Both the position numbers and the translations under genes were made by a program. A stretch of 64,000 nt of DNA, taken from positions 138,429,104 through 138,493,103 of the forward strand of contig CM061062.1 of the NCBI GenBank assembly GCA_030762895.1, given 5' to 3'. The stretch comes from Sophora flavescens (Eukaryota; Streptophyta; Magnoliopsida; Fabales; Fabaceae). The notes under the pieces are model-generated. The model was not told the origin of the DNA, ran no database searches, and saw only the letters and a program-made list of their open reading frames with translations. Shown here piece after piece: positions 33,216 to 45,897 of this stretch. Each line of letters opens with the position of its first letter. The first letter of the stretch is position 1.

Positions 33216-33349
33216 TAGTTAACAACAACATTTTTTTAATTTGTAGCTCTCATTAACTCATGTTCCTATTTACTCCTCCTCATATGTTTCATGCAGTCTA
33301 CTTAAAGTCATTAATGATCAAATTAAAAATATTTTAGTTGTTTTCAAAG

Positions 33350-33674
33350 TGAATTATATTCAGTCTTCCAAAAACCAGGGATTTCCCACAGAAACATTAA
33401 ATTAGCCGCTGTCTTTGACTCGAGATGATACACATTCATCTTCAATATGGAGATACATATACTAACTTTAATAAATGAATGCCCTATTTACTATTCATAT
33501 TCTCTGTTCATTAAATGAATGCCCTATTTACTATTCATCATATTCTCTGTTCATTGGTTTATTCGCCAACGCTTTATTCACCAAAGAGAATTATGTTCGG
33601 TTTCCCAATAACGGGGGATTTCCCACATAAACATTAAATTAGCCGTTGTCTTTGACTCTTGAGATGATACACAT
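33350..33674. repeat. Nested direct repeats
   Basis: An 88-bp block containing GGGATTTCCCACA and TTAGCCGYTGTCTTTGACT occurs at 33350-33436 and 33587-33674. Between the two copies, a 40-bp unit containing AATGCCCTATTTACTATTCAT is tandemly repeated at 33473-33555. Confidence 0.85.
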
Positions 33675-33740
33675 TTTATGTTTTTTATTTTAAAACTTTT
33701 ATTATCATGATTGTACTATCAACATAATAGGTCTGTAACT

Positions 33741-33741
33741 T

Positions 33742-33778
<37 letters not shown>

Positions 33779-33795
33779 AACAATAATAATATATT
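33741..33795. repeat. AAT/ATT microsatellite, palindromic
   Basis: (ATA)n is followed directly by (TTA)n and can fold on itself. Confidence 0.9.
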
Positions 33796-35330
33796 AAATA
33801 TGTAATCACTTTAGACCTATGATTTTTTTATTGAAATGAAATAGTTTTACACTCATGATTTTGAGTATGTTTATTATATATTAATATGTGAAAAAATCAC
33901 TTTTATTGTTTTGGTAAACTGAAAAAATCACTTTTAAAAAAAAAATCACTTGAGGTTTTGTCATGCATATGTTTATTTCGACTTTTGGATATATAATTAG
34001 AATCTGAAACATGATTAATATGAAAATAAAATTAAAAGCTATTTTGATTAACTTCCGATTAAAATCTGATTTTATAGAAAATGAAATGAAATATTAGAAT
34101 CCTACATACACAGTGTTCCCGCAACATATTTTCTTTGCTGTTTATGATTACTACTTCTATTCTATTTTATAATTCCATCAATACTTGCTATATAATTAAA
34201 CAAATACTATTTAGTATTTCACAGCACTGTTTACACATTCACTTTTCACTCCCTCACATCAGTATCAATTGATTATCTATACTATATAATTACAACCTGT
34301 GCAATGGCACTACTGTGGCAAATTAGCAATGGTCGATCGTAGTTAATATTTAAGTTAGCCATGCTTAGCCGTGGATAACGAGTTCTTGTGTTTCCATGTA
34401 TCAACTTCTGGTCTTTGTCTTGATTGTAGCATCCGCAGTCGGTGAATAAGGCATCGTGGTAAGCGGTGAAAGGTGTCTTCTCCTTCGTCCTTGGTGGATC
34501 TGGTTGAGGTTGCAATGGTCTCCATCCTTGGTAGATCTTGCCTCCTTCCTTCTTGATCCTTCCAAGACGGGAATCAAGACGCAACCAGACTTCTAAGACG
34601 CAGCCACAACAACACAAAAGGGACAGGGGAGAGAGATCTAATCTCGACGATCTCACCAGCAAAGCAACCGCACGCTCCCCTCGAACAATGATTTAGCAAC
34701 TCCAGCATGTTCTGCGTAAACTTGATAGGTCGTACCACCGTGCAGTGTCTTCCTCCACTGCAACTTTTCAATTGTACCCAGCCACAAGCACGAATCTCTG
34801 TTTGAAACAACGGATGTGAAGGACGACATTGGAAGAATGAGGCATGCTTGGAGGTGATGCTGGTTGTGCTCTACTATTGTCGACAAGTGGATGCGAATGA
34901 GAGAGAAAAAACAAAATGAAAAATAATCAGGTGTTGACAGACCATAGTAGTATCCATGAAGCTTCAATATCCAATTGTTCTATGTTGCCTTTCATGATGA
35001 GAGACATGACAACATCTCTCACCGTAGCATTCGCCTTGGAGGCAAATGGTCTTCCAGGCACATTAACAATTGATGGTGAATTTTTTCAACTGAAAGTCAA
35101 AAATCATCTTTAGTGGGGGTTTCGGAAAGATTATTTCCCATAAAAATAGTTTTTATTTTGAAAAAGTTGTTTTGGGTTCAATATCTTATATTTGACAAAT
35201 TTGGTTAAATTTGGGTCAAATTTATTTAAAAACTGTTAGATTGTTTTGAAATCAGTAACATTCTTTTAGTTTCCCTCCAGCACACTTAATTGCTAAATGC
35301 ATATTACCAAATTATACAAATAATTTTATA
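33796..35330. other. Sequence without recognised gene
   Basis: The AT-rich part to 34270 holds nothing. From 34282 to 34967 there are three overlapping minus-strand ORFs (78-126 codons) with no recognisable domain. They are not supported by splice or domain evidence and are probably remnants of an unidentified gene or element. Confidence 0.4.
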
Positions 35331-35337
35331 CCTTTAT

Positions 35338-35365
35338 ACACACACACACACACACACACACACTC
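35338..35365. repeat. CA microsatellite
   Basis: About 14 CA units. Confidence 0.95.
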
Positions 35366-35379
35366 TTAACCCCAACTAG

Positions 35380-36620
35380 TAACTATGGTTGCCATTGGGA
35401 ATAAGATTATTGTTGGAAAATCCAAATTCATCCACCGTCCACATACATCCATTGTCCCACTACTCAAATTCCTGTTGGTAATCATCACATAATTGTAGCC
35501 GATGGCTCTTATATATCAGTTACAGATTTCGGTAATGTTAAACTTACCCTTTTCTAATTTTCAAGATTTGCTTCACGTTCCTAGACTTTCATGTAACCTT
35601 CTTTCTATACATAAACTTACCAAAGACCTTCATTGTGTTGTAACCTTTTTTCCATTCTCATTGTGTATTCCAGGACCTTGTCACGGGGAAGACTATTGGA
35701 GTTGCTAAGGAAAATGGATGATTGTACTACCTAGAGATGCAAACATCAAGTGGATGAAGTTGCAACATTCCTGTCATCAATCTAAGTCTTGTGCCTCTTA
35801 AATTTGGCTTCAACATAGATGTCTTGGGCATCCTCCATTTACTTTGTTCAAGACCATGTTTCCTTCATTGTTTTTCAAAGAATCAGTTGAGCCCTTTAAT
35901 TGTGGTGTTTGTCAATTTTCCAAACATCTTCAGGTAAGTTTTCCTTCAAGTTCTAATAAAAGTGATAAACCATTTTCTCTTATTCATACTGATGTTTGGG
36001 GTTCAACTATCGTTCCTAATATTTCTAGTGCAAAATAGTTTGTGTCATTCATTGATGATTATACTCATATCACTTGGTTATTCTTAATGAAAGATAAATC
36101 TGAGGTGTCCAAACTATTCACTCAGTTTTATCAAATAATTCATACTCAATTTGAAAAAACTATTAAACACCCGGGGTCTGATCGATGAACTCACATGTTT
36201 TGATACTTACTCAACAAAATGGGATTGCTTAAAGAAAAACAGACACTTGCTTGAAGTGACAAGTGCATTGTTATTCCAAATGTCAGTTTCAAAATCATTA
36301 TGGAGAGAAGCTGTTTTAACTATTGCTTATATAATAAATAGAATACTTTAAGAGTTCTTGGGGGGTGTTAGTCTGGTTCATGTGATAAAATATATTTTTC
36401 CTTATGTTCCTATTATGCAAAGTCTTGAACTCGTGTCTTTGGTTGTGCAACTTTTGTCCATATCCATCGTCAACATCGGGGAGAACTTGACCCTCATTCT
36501 ATAAAATTCATTTCCATTGGTTATGCTCCTAATAAGAATCATCCTTTAAGCCATCGCTTCTTTGTCTCTATGGATGTCACTTTTCAGGAAAACCACTCAT
36601 CATTCACTTCCTCTTAGCTA
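35380..36620 (+). pseudogene. Decayed Copia pol fragment
   Basis: Reading across several frames shows the protease/pre-integrase linker (VLHVPRLSCNLLSIHKLTKD-like, about 35570-35635), a zinc-binding piece (CGVCQFSKH, about 35898), the start of integrase (HTDVWGS near 35985, then FIDDYTHITWLFLMKDKSEV in another frame) and the integrase C-terminal marker RFFVSMDVTFQE near 36560-36600. Stops and frameshifts are frequent. No LTRs, gag or reverse transcriptase were found nearby, so this is an old internal fragment. Confidence 0.75.
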
Positions 36621-37149
36621 GGGGTGTACACAGGTCGGGTTAGATCAAATTTGGCTAAACTCGTTACTTGAACCAGGCTTCTATCTATATTGAAAGAGTC
36701 TCTTCCTTTTCAAATTAGAAACCAATAGTTTTGCATGGGCTCCCATGCATGGCTATTTCAATTGCCAAAGCTATTTTGATTTAAAATTAGGCCATTTCAA
36801 GCGAATTCACATCGGCCACCAGGATTTCTTCTCTCAACTTCAAATTGAAAAAAAACCTAATTCCAAGTGATTAAAAAGCATATAACATACACTGATTCTA
36901 TGTAGTTTGGTGCTTTGCCACTTTTTATTTTACGATGGATTCTAGCACGAAGCATTGGAGAAGGTGATACATGGGTGTATATCATAGGTAAATAAAGGTT
37001 TTATAAAATAAAAAAATTCATTCCCACTTTCACTCCTCACAATCACTCAACCAGCCGCCACCACCACCCCCGCTCCTCACACCACCCTACCTGCCGCTGC
37101 CACCCCTATCCCTAACCTCAACTGACGGAACAACAAACATCTTCAACCA
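36621..37149. other. Gene-free sequence
   Basis: No ORF or repeat was recognised. The part at 37040-37149 is C-rich and directly flanks the Copia element at 37155. Confidence 0.5.
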
Positions 37150-37154
37150 AATCT

Positions 37155-38985
37155 TGTAAGACTCAATGGCTTAGAGATTTTGATATATGACAAATACAAT
37201 TTAATGTGTGTGCAAGTGTTTTAGTGTCAAATTGTAAAGACAGGTATCAAGCAGTGATCAACAAGTTCATTAAGCAAATTCAAGGAAAATATTCAAGGAA
37301 GAAGTTGAAGGAATCAAGGAGCTGCATGAAGAAATCAAAAGAGCAAAGTCAAAGATCAAAGGATCATCAAGACCAAGCTTAAAGGAGAATTTTAGATTTA
37401 AGTCTTAGATGATTTGTAAGAGAAAGAAATCTCTTAGTCACAAAATAGCTCAACTAAAAAGATGCATGAAGAAAATCAATTTTCATAACCTGCATTAAAA
37501 GGAATAAGATTTTTATGAAAATAATTTTTGGAAATAAGAAAATTATTTGTCAGGTACAGCCATGTAATCATTGGATGTATGTCTGCTACTGTAACTAACA
37601 AATGAATTTAAGGTTCTTGATTCAATACATAGATGTATTGATGGATTAACCAAGTTCAAAGATTTTGAGAAACTATCAGAACTATCAGTATGAAATTGGT
37701 TAATACAGCCATGTACTCAACCCCTGTTCAAGAACCAGAATCAAGAAAACAGATTATGTTATCAAACCCAAATCTGTTTTAATTGATCCCAACGGCTATA
37801 ACTTGTTTTCTATATAAAGTGGGATCAAAGGGACACTTTTACCATATCAACACATCAAAAACATATCAGAACTACATGAAAACAATTTGAGAGATCAATT
37901 GTGAAAATCATTCATCATCTTTCTTGAGCTTATTGTGAAAAAGAGTGTTTCATTCTTATAAGTGCTTCAATTTGTTTATCTGACTATTGAGAGTTTGGGA
38001 ATCAATCTTTTTGTACTTTTCGATTGTAAAGAGAGAGGGAGTCTCTCTGTGTGATTAGGGTGAGGTATCCCTAAGGAAGAACATCGAGGCTCTTCATAAG
38101 AGTGTGGTATCTCAAGGTGAAGGAGTGCTCTATGGTGTAAAGGTTTTTCAAGCTACTTGGCTAAAGCTTGTTGTGTTAGTGTGTGAAAACCCACAGGTGG
38201 AGTGGGGACTGGATGTAGGTCACAGTGGTGGTGACTGAACCAGGATAAATCTGGTTGTGTGGTATCTCTAAACTCAAACTCTTTAATTGTTGTCTTGCGC
38301 ATATAATTGTGATCTTGATGTTCTAAGTTTTCAATTGATATCAGTTCTTGATCTGCATAATCAGTATTGAACCTTGCGTAAACTGTAATAATAACTATGT
38401 ATTCAATTCTATTCTCAAGGATCAATATTTGAATTGAATCTTGCATCATTTGTGATCAAATTCGAATAGCTTAATTTATGTTTCTTGATCACTGAAACTG
38501 AAACCTGCAAGTTTGTTCTTGATTGTAAATGCTTGTATCTGAAACTTGCATAACTTGTTCTTAATCTTTAAAGGCTTAATCAGTTTCTGTATTTTGTTAT
38601 TAGTGAGTTTTGAACCTGAGTCTATTCTGTGATCTATTTTTCTGAATTGATCTTTCTTATCCTCGTCAATCTATTCAAGATTTCATAGAAGCGCTCGTCC
38701 AACACAAGTGATAGAAGCACTCGTCCAACACAAGTGACAGAAGCGGTCGTCCAACACAAGTGACAGAAGCGCTCGTCCACTAAAGTGACAGAAGAACTGA
38801 TTTATCTTTCTGAACTGATTCACTTCATCATCTTCCAATTCAATATTTTATATAAACCCTTCATTGATTTTGTAAAAGATCCTGAGGTCACAAATCTGTA
38901 AAGTTTTGTGAAAAGTTTTTAAGAGGGAAATATTTTAAGAAAACTCAATTCAACCCCCCCTTGAGTCGTTGAAGCCAAAACAACA
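37155..38985 (+). repeat. 5' LTR of Copia element F
   Basis: A TATATAAA box lies at 37811-37818. A 26-bp minisatellite of four units (AGAAGCGCTCGTCCAACACA type) lies at 38687-38792. Confidence 0.95.
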
Positions 38986-39034
38986 ATTGGCATCAAAGCT
39001 AAACTCTTAAGTTTGGCTTAACAGCTATAAGAGT

Positions 39035-40730
39035 ATGGCTTCCAATGACTGTTTGAATGAAGGGGCTTCCCTTGCACTTCCTCCTGCCTTCAATGGATCT
39101 GAGTATATCTATTGGAAGGAAAGAATGGTAATCTTTCTTGAGGCAACAAGTGTTGACATATGGGATGCAGTAGAAAAATGGACCATTTGTCCCTTCTACT
39201 GTAGATGCTAATGGTGCTCCAAGAAATAAGCCTAAAACTGAATGGAATGAGGATGATAAGAAAAGAGTTCAATATAATGCACGTGCTAAGAATATTATAA
39301 CATCTGCTTTAAGCCGTGATGAGTTTTTCAGGGTTTCAAATTACAAATCAGCAAAAGGAGATATGGGATACATTGCAAGTAACACATGAAGGAACCACAT
39401 ATGTCAAAAGAGCAAGAATGAACACCCTCATACATGAGTATGAGCTGTTCAGAATGAAGCAGGGAGAACCTATGTCTGAAATTCAAAAGAGATTCACTCA
39501 CATTGTCAACCAACTTGTTGGTCTTGGAAAAGCTATATCAAATGAGGATCAAATTAACAAAGTAATGACATGCTTGAGCAGAAAATGGCAACCTAAAGTC
39601 ACTCCAATCTCAGAATCTAGAGACCTCTCATCAATGACCATTGCCACATTTTTTGGAAAACTGCAAGAGCATGAATTGGAGTTGAACAGACTAAATGAGA
39701 ATGAAGAAACTGACAATGAAAAAGGGACTGGCTCTGAAATCACAAGTCAGAGAAGTAGAAGACAGTGATGATGATGATTCAGCACAAGAGGCAGAATCTG
39801 AAGAAGAGATGGGAATGCTAGTTAGAAAATTTAAGAAGTTCCTAAAGAAGAAAGGTAACTTCAAAAGAAAGCCATCCACTTTTCAAAGGAGAAATTTCAG
39901 TAAAGATGACAACTCTTCCAACAACATCACATGCTATGAATGTGGAAAGATTGGCCACATGAAGCTTGACTGTCCAAAACTGCAAAAGAAAGACAAAACA
40001 AAAGTTTGACTCAAAGGACAAGAAGTGGAGAAAGCCAAGAAAGGCCTACATTGCTTGGGATGATAATGATGTAGATTCCACTGAAGAATCTGAATCTGAG
40101 GAGGCAAACTTGTGCTTGATGGCCAGCAATAACAGTGATTCAGAGAGTGGGGTAAATTCTGATTCACAACCTACTTTTGATGAATTGCAAGATGCATTTG
40201 ATGAGTTACATGCTGAATATCTTAAGATTGTTAAACAACTTGTCTCATCTAGAAAAATAATTGCTAAACAACGTGATGATTATGCATGCTTGAAAATGAA
40301 AGAAAGAGAACTAGAAGCTAGGAATAAGGTTTTGATTGCATCTAGCTCTAATTGTTCTAAGTGTTGTACATTGACTAAAGAATTTGAAAAACTGAAAAAT
40401 GATTTAGCCAAGTTCACAAATGATAATGACAACTTGAATGCATTACTTGGACAACAAAATGAAATGAAAAACCAAGTTGATTTAGTTTACGAAATTGAGA
40501 GAAAGGCAAAAACCTTTAGAAAATTTCACGTTTCTCATTATGCTAATGCATCACAATATGCTTGATGTCATTATTGCAATAGAAAAGGTGCTTTCTGCAA
40601 TTTGAGAAATAATTATTCATTGCAGATAAGGCAAATATGGGTTCCTAAAGGAACTATTGCTGCAACTAACTCAAAAGGACCCAAACAGATTTGGGTACCT
40701 ATAGCACAAACATGAAATTTTGTTTTGTAG
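39035..40730 (+). pseudogene. Copia F gag with two zinc knuckles, broken
   Basis: The ATG at 39035 opens a typical gag start (LPPAFNGSEYIYWKERM), but a frameshift brings a stop near 39211. The UBN2-like core continues in 39316-39768 (EIWDTLQVTHEGT, MSEIQKRFTHIVNQL). The first knuckle CYECGKIGHMKLDC lies at about 39930-39972 in another frame. A coiled-coil-like segment follows in 39966-40565. After a TGA at 40563, a degenerate second knuckle begins CHYCNRKG, then the phrase IWVPKGT typical of SIRE gag C-termini near 40633. Confidence 0.85.
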
Positions 40731-40929
40731 GTGTGGTGGAAGGTCAAGAGCAAAAATTGGAATCATGACATAGAGCCTTCACCAAACACAAAATGGGTAA
40801 CAATAAAGAAATAATATTGATTGAATATGTTTTCTAATTATCATTATTAATGTGTGATTGTGAATCTTTGTGTTGACTTATATATCATTGTATAATATGT
40901 CTACATTGTTGTACTAAAGTTATTTTATC

Positions 40930-41197
40930 CATCTTGGAATAATCATATGGCTTTTGTTTCACAAATTGAATCTAAGAAAATTGATGAAGCCTTAAATGAT
41001 TTGTTTTGCTTGCTATGCAGCAATTAACTTTGAACATGATCTCTATCATAAGAACTTTTATTCAAAGTAGAGAAATTGAGATTAAATATGTTGATACAAC
41101 TAAACAACTTGCTGATATTTTTACCAAGCCCTTGAACAAGGAAAACTTCCTTTTCATTAGAAGAGAATGGGGCATAATTGATCAATCCTATATCTAA
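40930..41197 (+). pseudogene. Copia F residual pol ends
   Basis: FVSQIESKKIDEALND (about 40950-41000) matches the entry of Copia reverse transcriptase. It is joined almost directly to the RNase H C-terminus (IEIKYVDTTKQLADIFTKPL), which ends at 41197. Everything between has been deleted. Confidence 0.8.
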
Positions 41198-41394
41198 TCT
41201 CTAAAGAAACTGTTTATATGATTGTATCTTTGTGTAAATATGCTCTGATTCTTGTATGATTTGATTTGGAATATCTATGAATGATTAGAAGAGAGTTTCA
41301 GAAGAAATAGATTTGATCAAGAATGGATCCCCTGTGTTTTTATTCTGACAAACTCAGAATACACAAGATTCTAATTCTGCTCGTCCACTCAAAT

Positions 41395-41548
41395 CTTTGG
41401 ACTTGCTAAGTCCTTAATGAGAAGCTCCGTCCAATGACATGGCATATGAAGCTCGTCTACTAGGTTACGTTCTTTGGACTTGCAAAGTCCTTAATGAGAA
41501 GCTCCATCCAATGACGTGGCATATGGAGCTCTTCTACTAGGATACTTT
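41395..41548 (+). repeat. 77-bp tandem repeat in Copia F 3' region
   Basis: Two copies start CTTTGGACTTGC at 41395 and 41472. Both contain AAGTCCTTAATGAGAAGCTC and ATGACRTGGCATATG. Confidence 0.9.
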
Positions 41549-41742
41549 GTGTTTTGGTACTTCCGTCTGCTGACGTGGCAAGATGGATGTGCTTATTTTC
41601 AAGATGGACGCGAATGCTATAAGAACTGATGTAGAATCTTATTTCAAAACTTCAAATCTTTTGAAACCAACTCTCTCTTCACCTAATCTAAAACCCTAGC
41701 AGAGCTAACCTCAGTCAGTTCTCTACCCAAACTAAACCCTAA

Positions 41743-42000
41743 CATGGCGAGAACAAAGAACACTGCTCCTTCACCATCAAAAGTTGCTGAAAAGAAAAGG
41801 AAGGAAGTAGATATTTCCAAAAAACGCTGAAAAGTGCTGCTCCAACTTTATACATGGACAATGATGCTTTTCTTCAAAGCTCAAACAGAAGATGTTGATG
41901 TTGCAAACTTTGCAAGAGCTGCTGTGGAGGAAGTTGAGAACCAAACTAAGAACACCCCTGCTGAACCATCACCTAAAGGCCGAAACAAAAGAAAATAAAA
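41743..42000 (+). pseudogene. Copia F extra ORF remnant
   Basis: A frame beginning MARTKNTAPSPSKVAEKKRK at about 41743 is basic, then stops. The same region continues in another frame as VDVANFARAAVEEVENQTKN and a basic tail. It sits where some SIRE-like elements carry an additional ORF. The function is unknown. Confidence 0.4.
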
Positions 42001-42414
42001 AAGGAAGAACTAGTTCTAAGAATTCATAGGAATAAGAACTTAGTTTTTGAAAGGTAAAATGCCTTAGTTTGTAATTTTGGCTGATGGATTCTGTTCTTTT
42101 TGATTTGTCCCTGCACCTATCCCTCTATCATGAACAATTTTATATGCTATGTTTTAATGTTTAAATGCTTCCCTTCTCTATTGCTTTGAATGTTTCTTTT
42201 CTTTACCTTTTTTATCATTCCAAAAGGGGGAGGAAAAAGTATGATATAGAGAAAGGGGAAAATAACAAAGTATAATATCTTTTTTTTTTTGCTCTGATAT
42301 ACTTCTGCTCTGATACCATGATATAAATCTGTCAAAAACACTTAGCTTCTGCTACACTTATACTCTGATCTTATAGTTTGTTAAAAGATTTGTCATAATC
42401 AAAAAGGGGGAGTT

Positions 42415-44168
42415 TGTAAAACTCAATGACTTAGAGATTTTGATATATGACAAATACAATTTAATGTGTGTGCAAGTGTTTTAGTGTCAAATTGCAAAGA
42501 CAGGTATCAAGCAGTGATCAACAAGTTCATTAAGCAAATTCAAGGAAAATATTCAAGGAAGAACTTGAAGGAATCAAGGAGCTGCATCAAGAAATCAAAA
42601 GAGCAAAGTCAAAGATCAAAGGATCATCAAGACCAAGCTTAAAGGAGAATTTTAGATTTAAGTCTTAGATGATTTGTAAGAGAAAGAAATCTCTTAGTCA
42701 CAAAATAGCTCAACTAAAAAGATGCATGAAAAAAAATCAATTTTCATAACCTGCGTTAAAAGGAATAAGTTTTTTACGAAAATGATTTTTGGAAATAAGA
42801 AAATTATTTGTCAGGTACAGCCATGTAATCATTGGATGTATGTCTGCTACTGTAACTGACAAATGAATTTAAGGTTTTTGATTCAATACATAGATGTACT
42901 GAATGGATAAACTGATAGATTAACCAAGTTCAAGATTTTGAGAAACTATCAGAACTATCGGTATGAAATTGGTTAATACAGCCATGTACTCAACCCCTGT
43001 TCAAGAAGCAGAATCAAGAAAACAGATTCTGTTATCAGACCCAAATCTGTTTTAATTGATCCCAACGGCTATAACTTGTTTTCTATATAAAGTGGGATCA
43101 AAGGAACACTTTTACCATATCAACACATCAAAAACATATCAGAATTACACGAAATCAATTTGAGAGATCAATTGTGAAAATCATTCATCATCTTTCTTGA
43201 GCTTATTGTGAAAAAGAGTGTTTCATTCTTATAAGTACTTCAATTTGTTTATATGACTATTGAGAGTTTAGGAATCAATCTTTTTGTGGTGTAAAGGTTT
43301 TTCAAGCTATGGCTAAAGCTTGTTGTGTTAGTGTGTGAAAACCCAAAGGTGGAGTGGGGACTGGATGTAGGTCACAATGGTGGTGACTGAACCAGGATAA
43401 ATCTGGTTGTGTGGTATTTCTAAACTCAAACTCTTTAATTGCTGTCTTGCGCATATAATTGTGATCTTGATGTTCTAAGTTTTCAATTGATATCAGTTCT
43501 TGATCTGCATAATCAGTATTGAACCTTGAGTAAACTGTAATAATAACTGTGTATTCCATTCTATTCTCAAGGATCAATATTTGAATTGAATCTTGCATCA
43601 TATGTGATCAAATTCGAATAGCTTAATTTCTGTTTCTTGATCACTGAAACTGAAACCTGCAAGTTTGTTCTTGATTGTAAATGCTTGTATCTGAAACTTG
43701 CATAACTTGTTCTTAATCTTAAAAGGCTTAATCAGTTTCTATATTTTGTTATTATTGAGTTTTGAACCTGAATCTATTATGTGATCTATCTTTCTGAATT
43801 AATCTTTCTTATCCTCATCAATCTATTCAAGATTTCATAGAAGCGCTCGTCCAACACAAGTGATAGAAGCGCTCGTCCAATACAAGTGACAGAAGCGCTC
43901 GTCTAACACAAGTAACAGAAGCGCTCGTCCACTAAAGTGACAGAAGCGTTCGTCCACTAAAGTGATAGACGCACTGATTTATCTTTCTAAACTGATTCAC
44001 TTCATCATCTTCCAATTCAAGATTTTATATAAACCCTTCATTGATTTTGTAAAAGATCCTAAGGCCACAAATCAAAAAACTAAAGTTTTGTGAAAAGTTT
44101 TTAAGAGGGAAATATTTTAAGAAAACTCAATTCACCCCCTCTCTTGAGTCGTTGAAGCCAAAACAACA
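42415..44168 (+). repeat. 3' LTR of Copia element F
   Basis: It lacks about 110 bp found in the 5' LTR (after 43287, CAATCTTTTTGT) and has five minisatellite units instead of four (43839-43968). Confidence 0.95.
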
Positions 44169-44179
44169 AATCTATCCCT

Positions 44180-44745
44180 CAACTTCAACCTCCATTTGAA
44201 CCTAGCAACCCCACCTTGCACCATATTATTATCCAGAGAGAATTTTTGCAAACTTGAAAAATTCATCGACGAAATCGGAACAATGTCGGTTAATTAATTG
44301 TCCGAATATCAAACAAATTTTTGCAGTTCGACAAGTTTGGGATCGAACAGGTAAACCGATTTTTATGGAGACGAACAAGTTTCAACCGAGTCATGTTTGA
44401 GATAATTTTTAACTGTAATGGAAAAATAGGTTTCCTGATTGTTAAGCCACGAGTTTATGACATCGTAGGAAGTGGGAGGTGGGTAATGTTTCGGGGAGGT
44501 TGTTGTAAGATAAGCAGAGGTTTTGCAGGGAGGGAAAAGAATCGAAGAGATTGGGTAGGGACTGGTGTAGGTGGCAGTTTCGAGGTCGAGTGAGTTAAGG
44601 GTAGGAGACTGAGTTAACTTGGTGGGGAAAGTCCATGATGAGAGGTTAAAGTTTTTCTCGAGGGAGAGGTTTCGGAGAGAGGCTAGATTGGAAAATGCTG
44701 GGGAGTGGTTGCAACTAAGGTGAAGTTATTACGTTAGAGGAAGCT
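44180..44745 (-). pseudogene. TMK-type LRR receptor kinase fragment
   Basis: On the minus strand several frames read leucine-rich repeats in order. Near 44690 NLASLRNLSLEKNFNLSSW is followed by FPTKLTQSPTLNSLDLETAT. LQNLCLSYNNLPETLPTS follows in a shifted frame, then NNQETYFSITV, and MTRLKLVRLHKNRFTCSIPN near 44395-44335 with LSNCKNLFDI after it. This order matches the extracellular LRR region of TMK-family receptor-like kinases, which act in auxin signalling at the plasma membrane. Frameshifts and stops show it is a pseudogene. No kinase domain is visible. Copia element F lies against its downstream end. Confidence 0.6.
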
Positions 44746-45892
44746 GCGAGCCACCACTGCAGCCACGAGCCACAACACACCAGATCTAGCCAAAGCTTTC
44801 GCCTTCCTCTACGCTTTGATCACCGCCTCATCCTGGAACCACTATCATTGCCCCTGTAAACCAGATCCGCCCCCATGTTCTTGAAGAACCGAAGTCACTG
44901 GTGACACACATAACATGTTTTACAATGATAGGTTCGCGGTGTAAGGCGGCGACACTGTAGTGGCTTGTGCATTCTTGAGGTTTCTAGATCAACAACGAGA
45001 CAACAGTGACTAGCACGGTGGTAACCCTCATGGAGGTGATAGCGATGGCGGGTGGCGATGATTGTGGATATGAGTGGTTGCTTGGCCAGATTCTGGCGGG
45101 AGGGGTAGGGATAATGTTGTAATTTGATTTTTTTGTTACCTGCATTGCAGATCAAGGTAATAATTTTTTTGGAACATTTAATATGGACCATCGATTATTT
45201 TAATATTATATCTAATGGCTGAAATTTTTGGTACACCCATGTACCACCTTCTCCAATGCTTCATGCTAGGATCCACCTTATTTTACACAATTGCAAGAAG
45301 TCTCACATATTTCATCACTTTTGATACCTTCTTAATAATAAATATATATATAATACAAGAAAATTTATTTAAAATTTAATTAACATTTAAAAAATAAGTA
45401 AATTAATTTTACCTACCAAATTAGGTAAACAAAGTTAAATTTGAGTCAAATCAAGTTCAAAGACTCAACTCATTTTGATGAAATCCACTCCAGAACAATG
45501 GAGAAAACTAGATCAATCCGTAGATTATCAACACCGCAAACTCAAACTTTACTTATCCTCAAGCAAAAAAAAACAAACAAACAAAAAGACACCATTAACA
45601 CAAAAATCAATGAGTTGACATCAAAATTAGTGGACCAAAAATCATGTATGCCCCGCTCTTGCCACAAAGCCACAAAAATCCAATTTAATTATGTCAATCT
45701 AAGATCAAAACAATCAACTTGCAAGATGGACTCAAAGATTACCAAAGAGAGAATCAGACAACCTTGCACATCAATCAAAGTCTAGACCCACAAGAACTTA
45801 GCACAACCCATGATAATTCTTGGGTCTCATTCCTCACAAAAGGTAAAATAAAACACCTAAACACTCAAGTGCCTAGGCTTGTGTTTCTCACA
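44746..45892. other. Sequence without recognised gene
   Basis: There is a GC-richer patch (44740-45115) without a clear frame, then AT-rich DNA, then a Lys/Thr-rich ORF run (45441-45940) with no known domain. The latter continues across the solo LTR and is part of whatever the LTR inserted into. Confidence 0.45.
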
Positions 45893-45897
45893 GTTTT

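Larger units (their letters stand above)
37155..44168 (+). mobile_element. Pol-deleted SIRE-like Copia element F, AATCT duplication
   Basis: LTRs of 1831 bp (37155-38985) and 1754 bp (42415-44168) flank a 3.4-kb interior. The target duplication AATCT is at 37150-37154 and 44169-44173. A primer-binding-like TTGGCATCAAAGC begins at 38987 and the polypurine tract AAAAAGGGGGA lies at about 42401-42412. The interior has a broken gag, then only the entry of the reverse transcriptase and the last part of RNase H, so protease, integrase and most of the polymerase are gone. It is a non-autonomous or dead copy inserted beside a receptor-kinase fragment. Confidence 0.95.

Noticed and set aside
34282..34967. 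Three overlapping minus-strand ORFs as a host gene
   Set aside because: No domain, splice structure or consistent frame could be recognised.
38687..38792. Regular 26-bp repeats as a possible CRISPR-like array
   Set aside because: They are head-to-tail without unique spacers, lie in an LTR and occur in a plant genome: a minisatellite.
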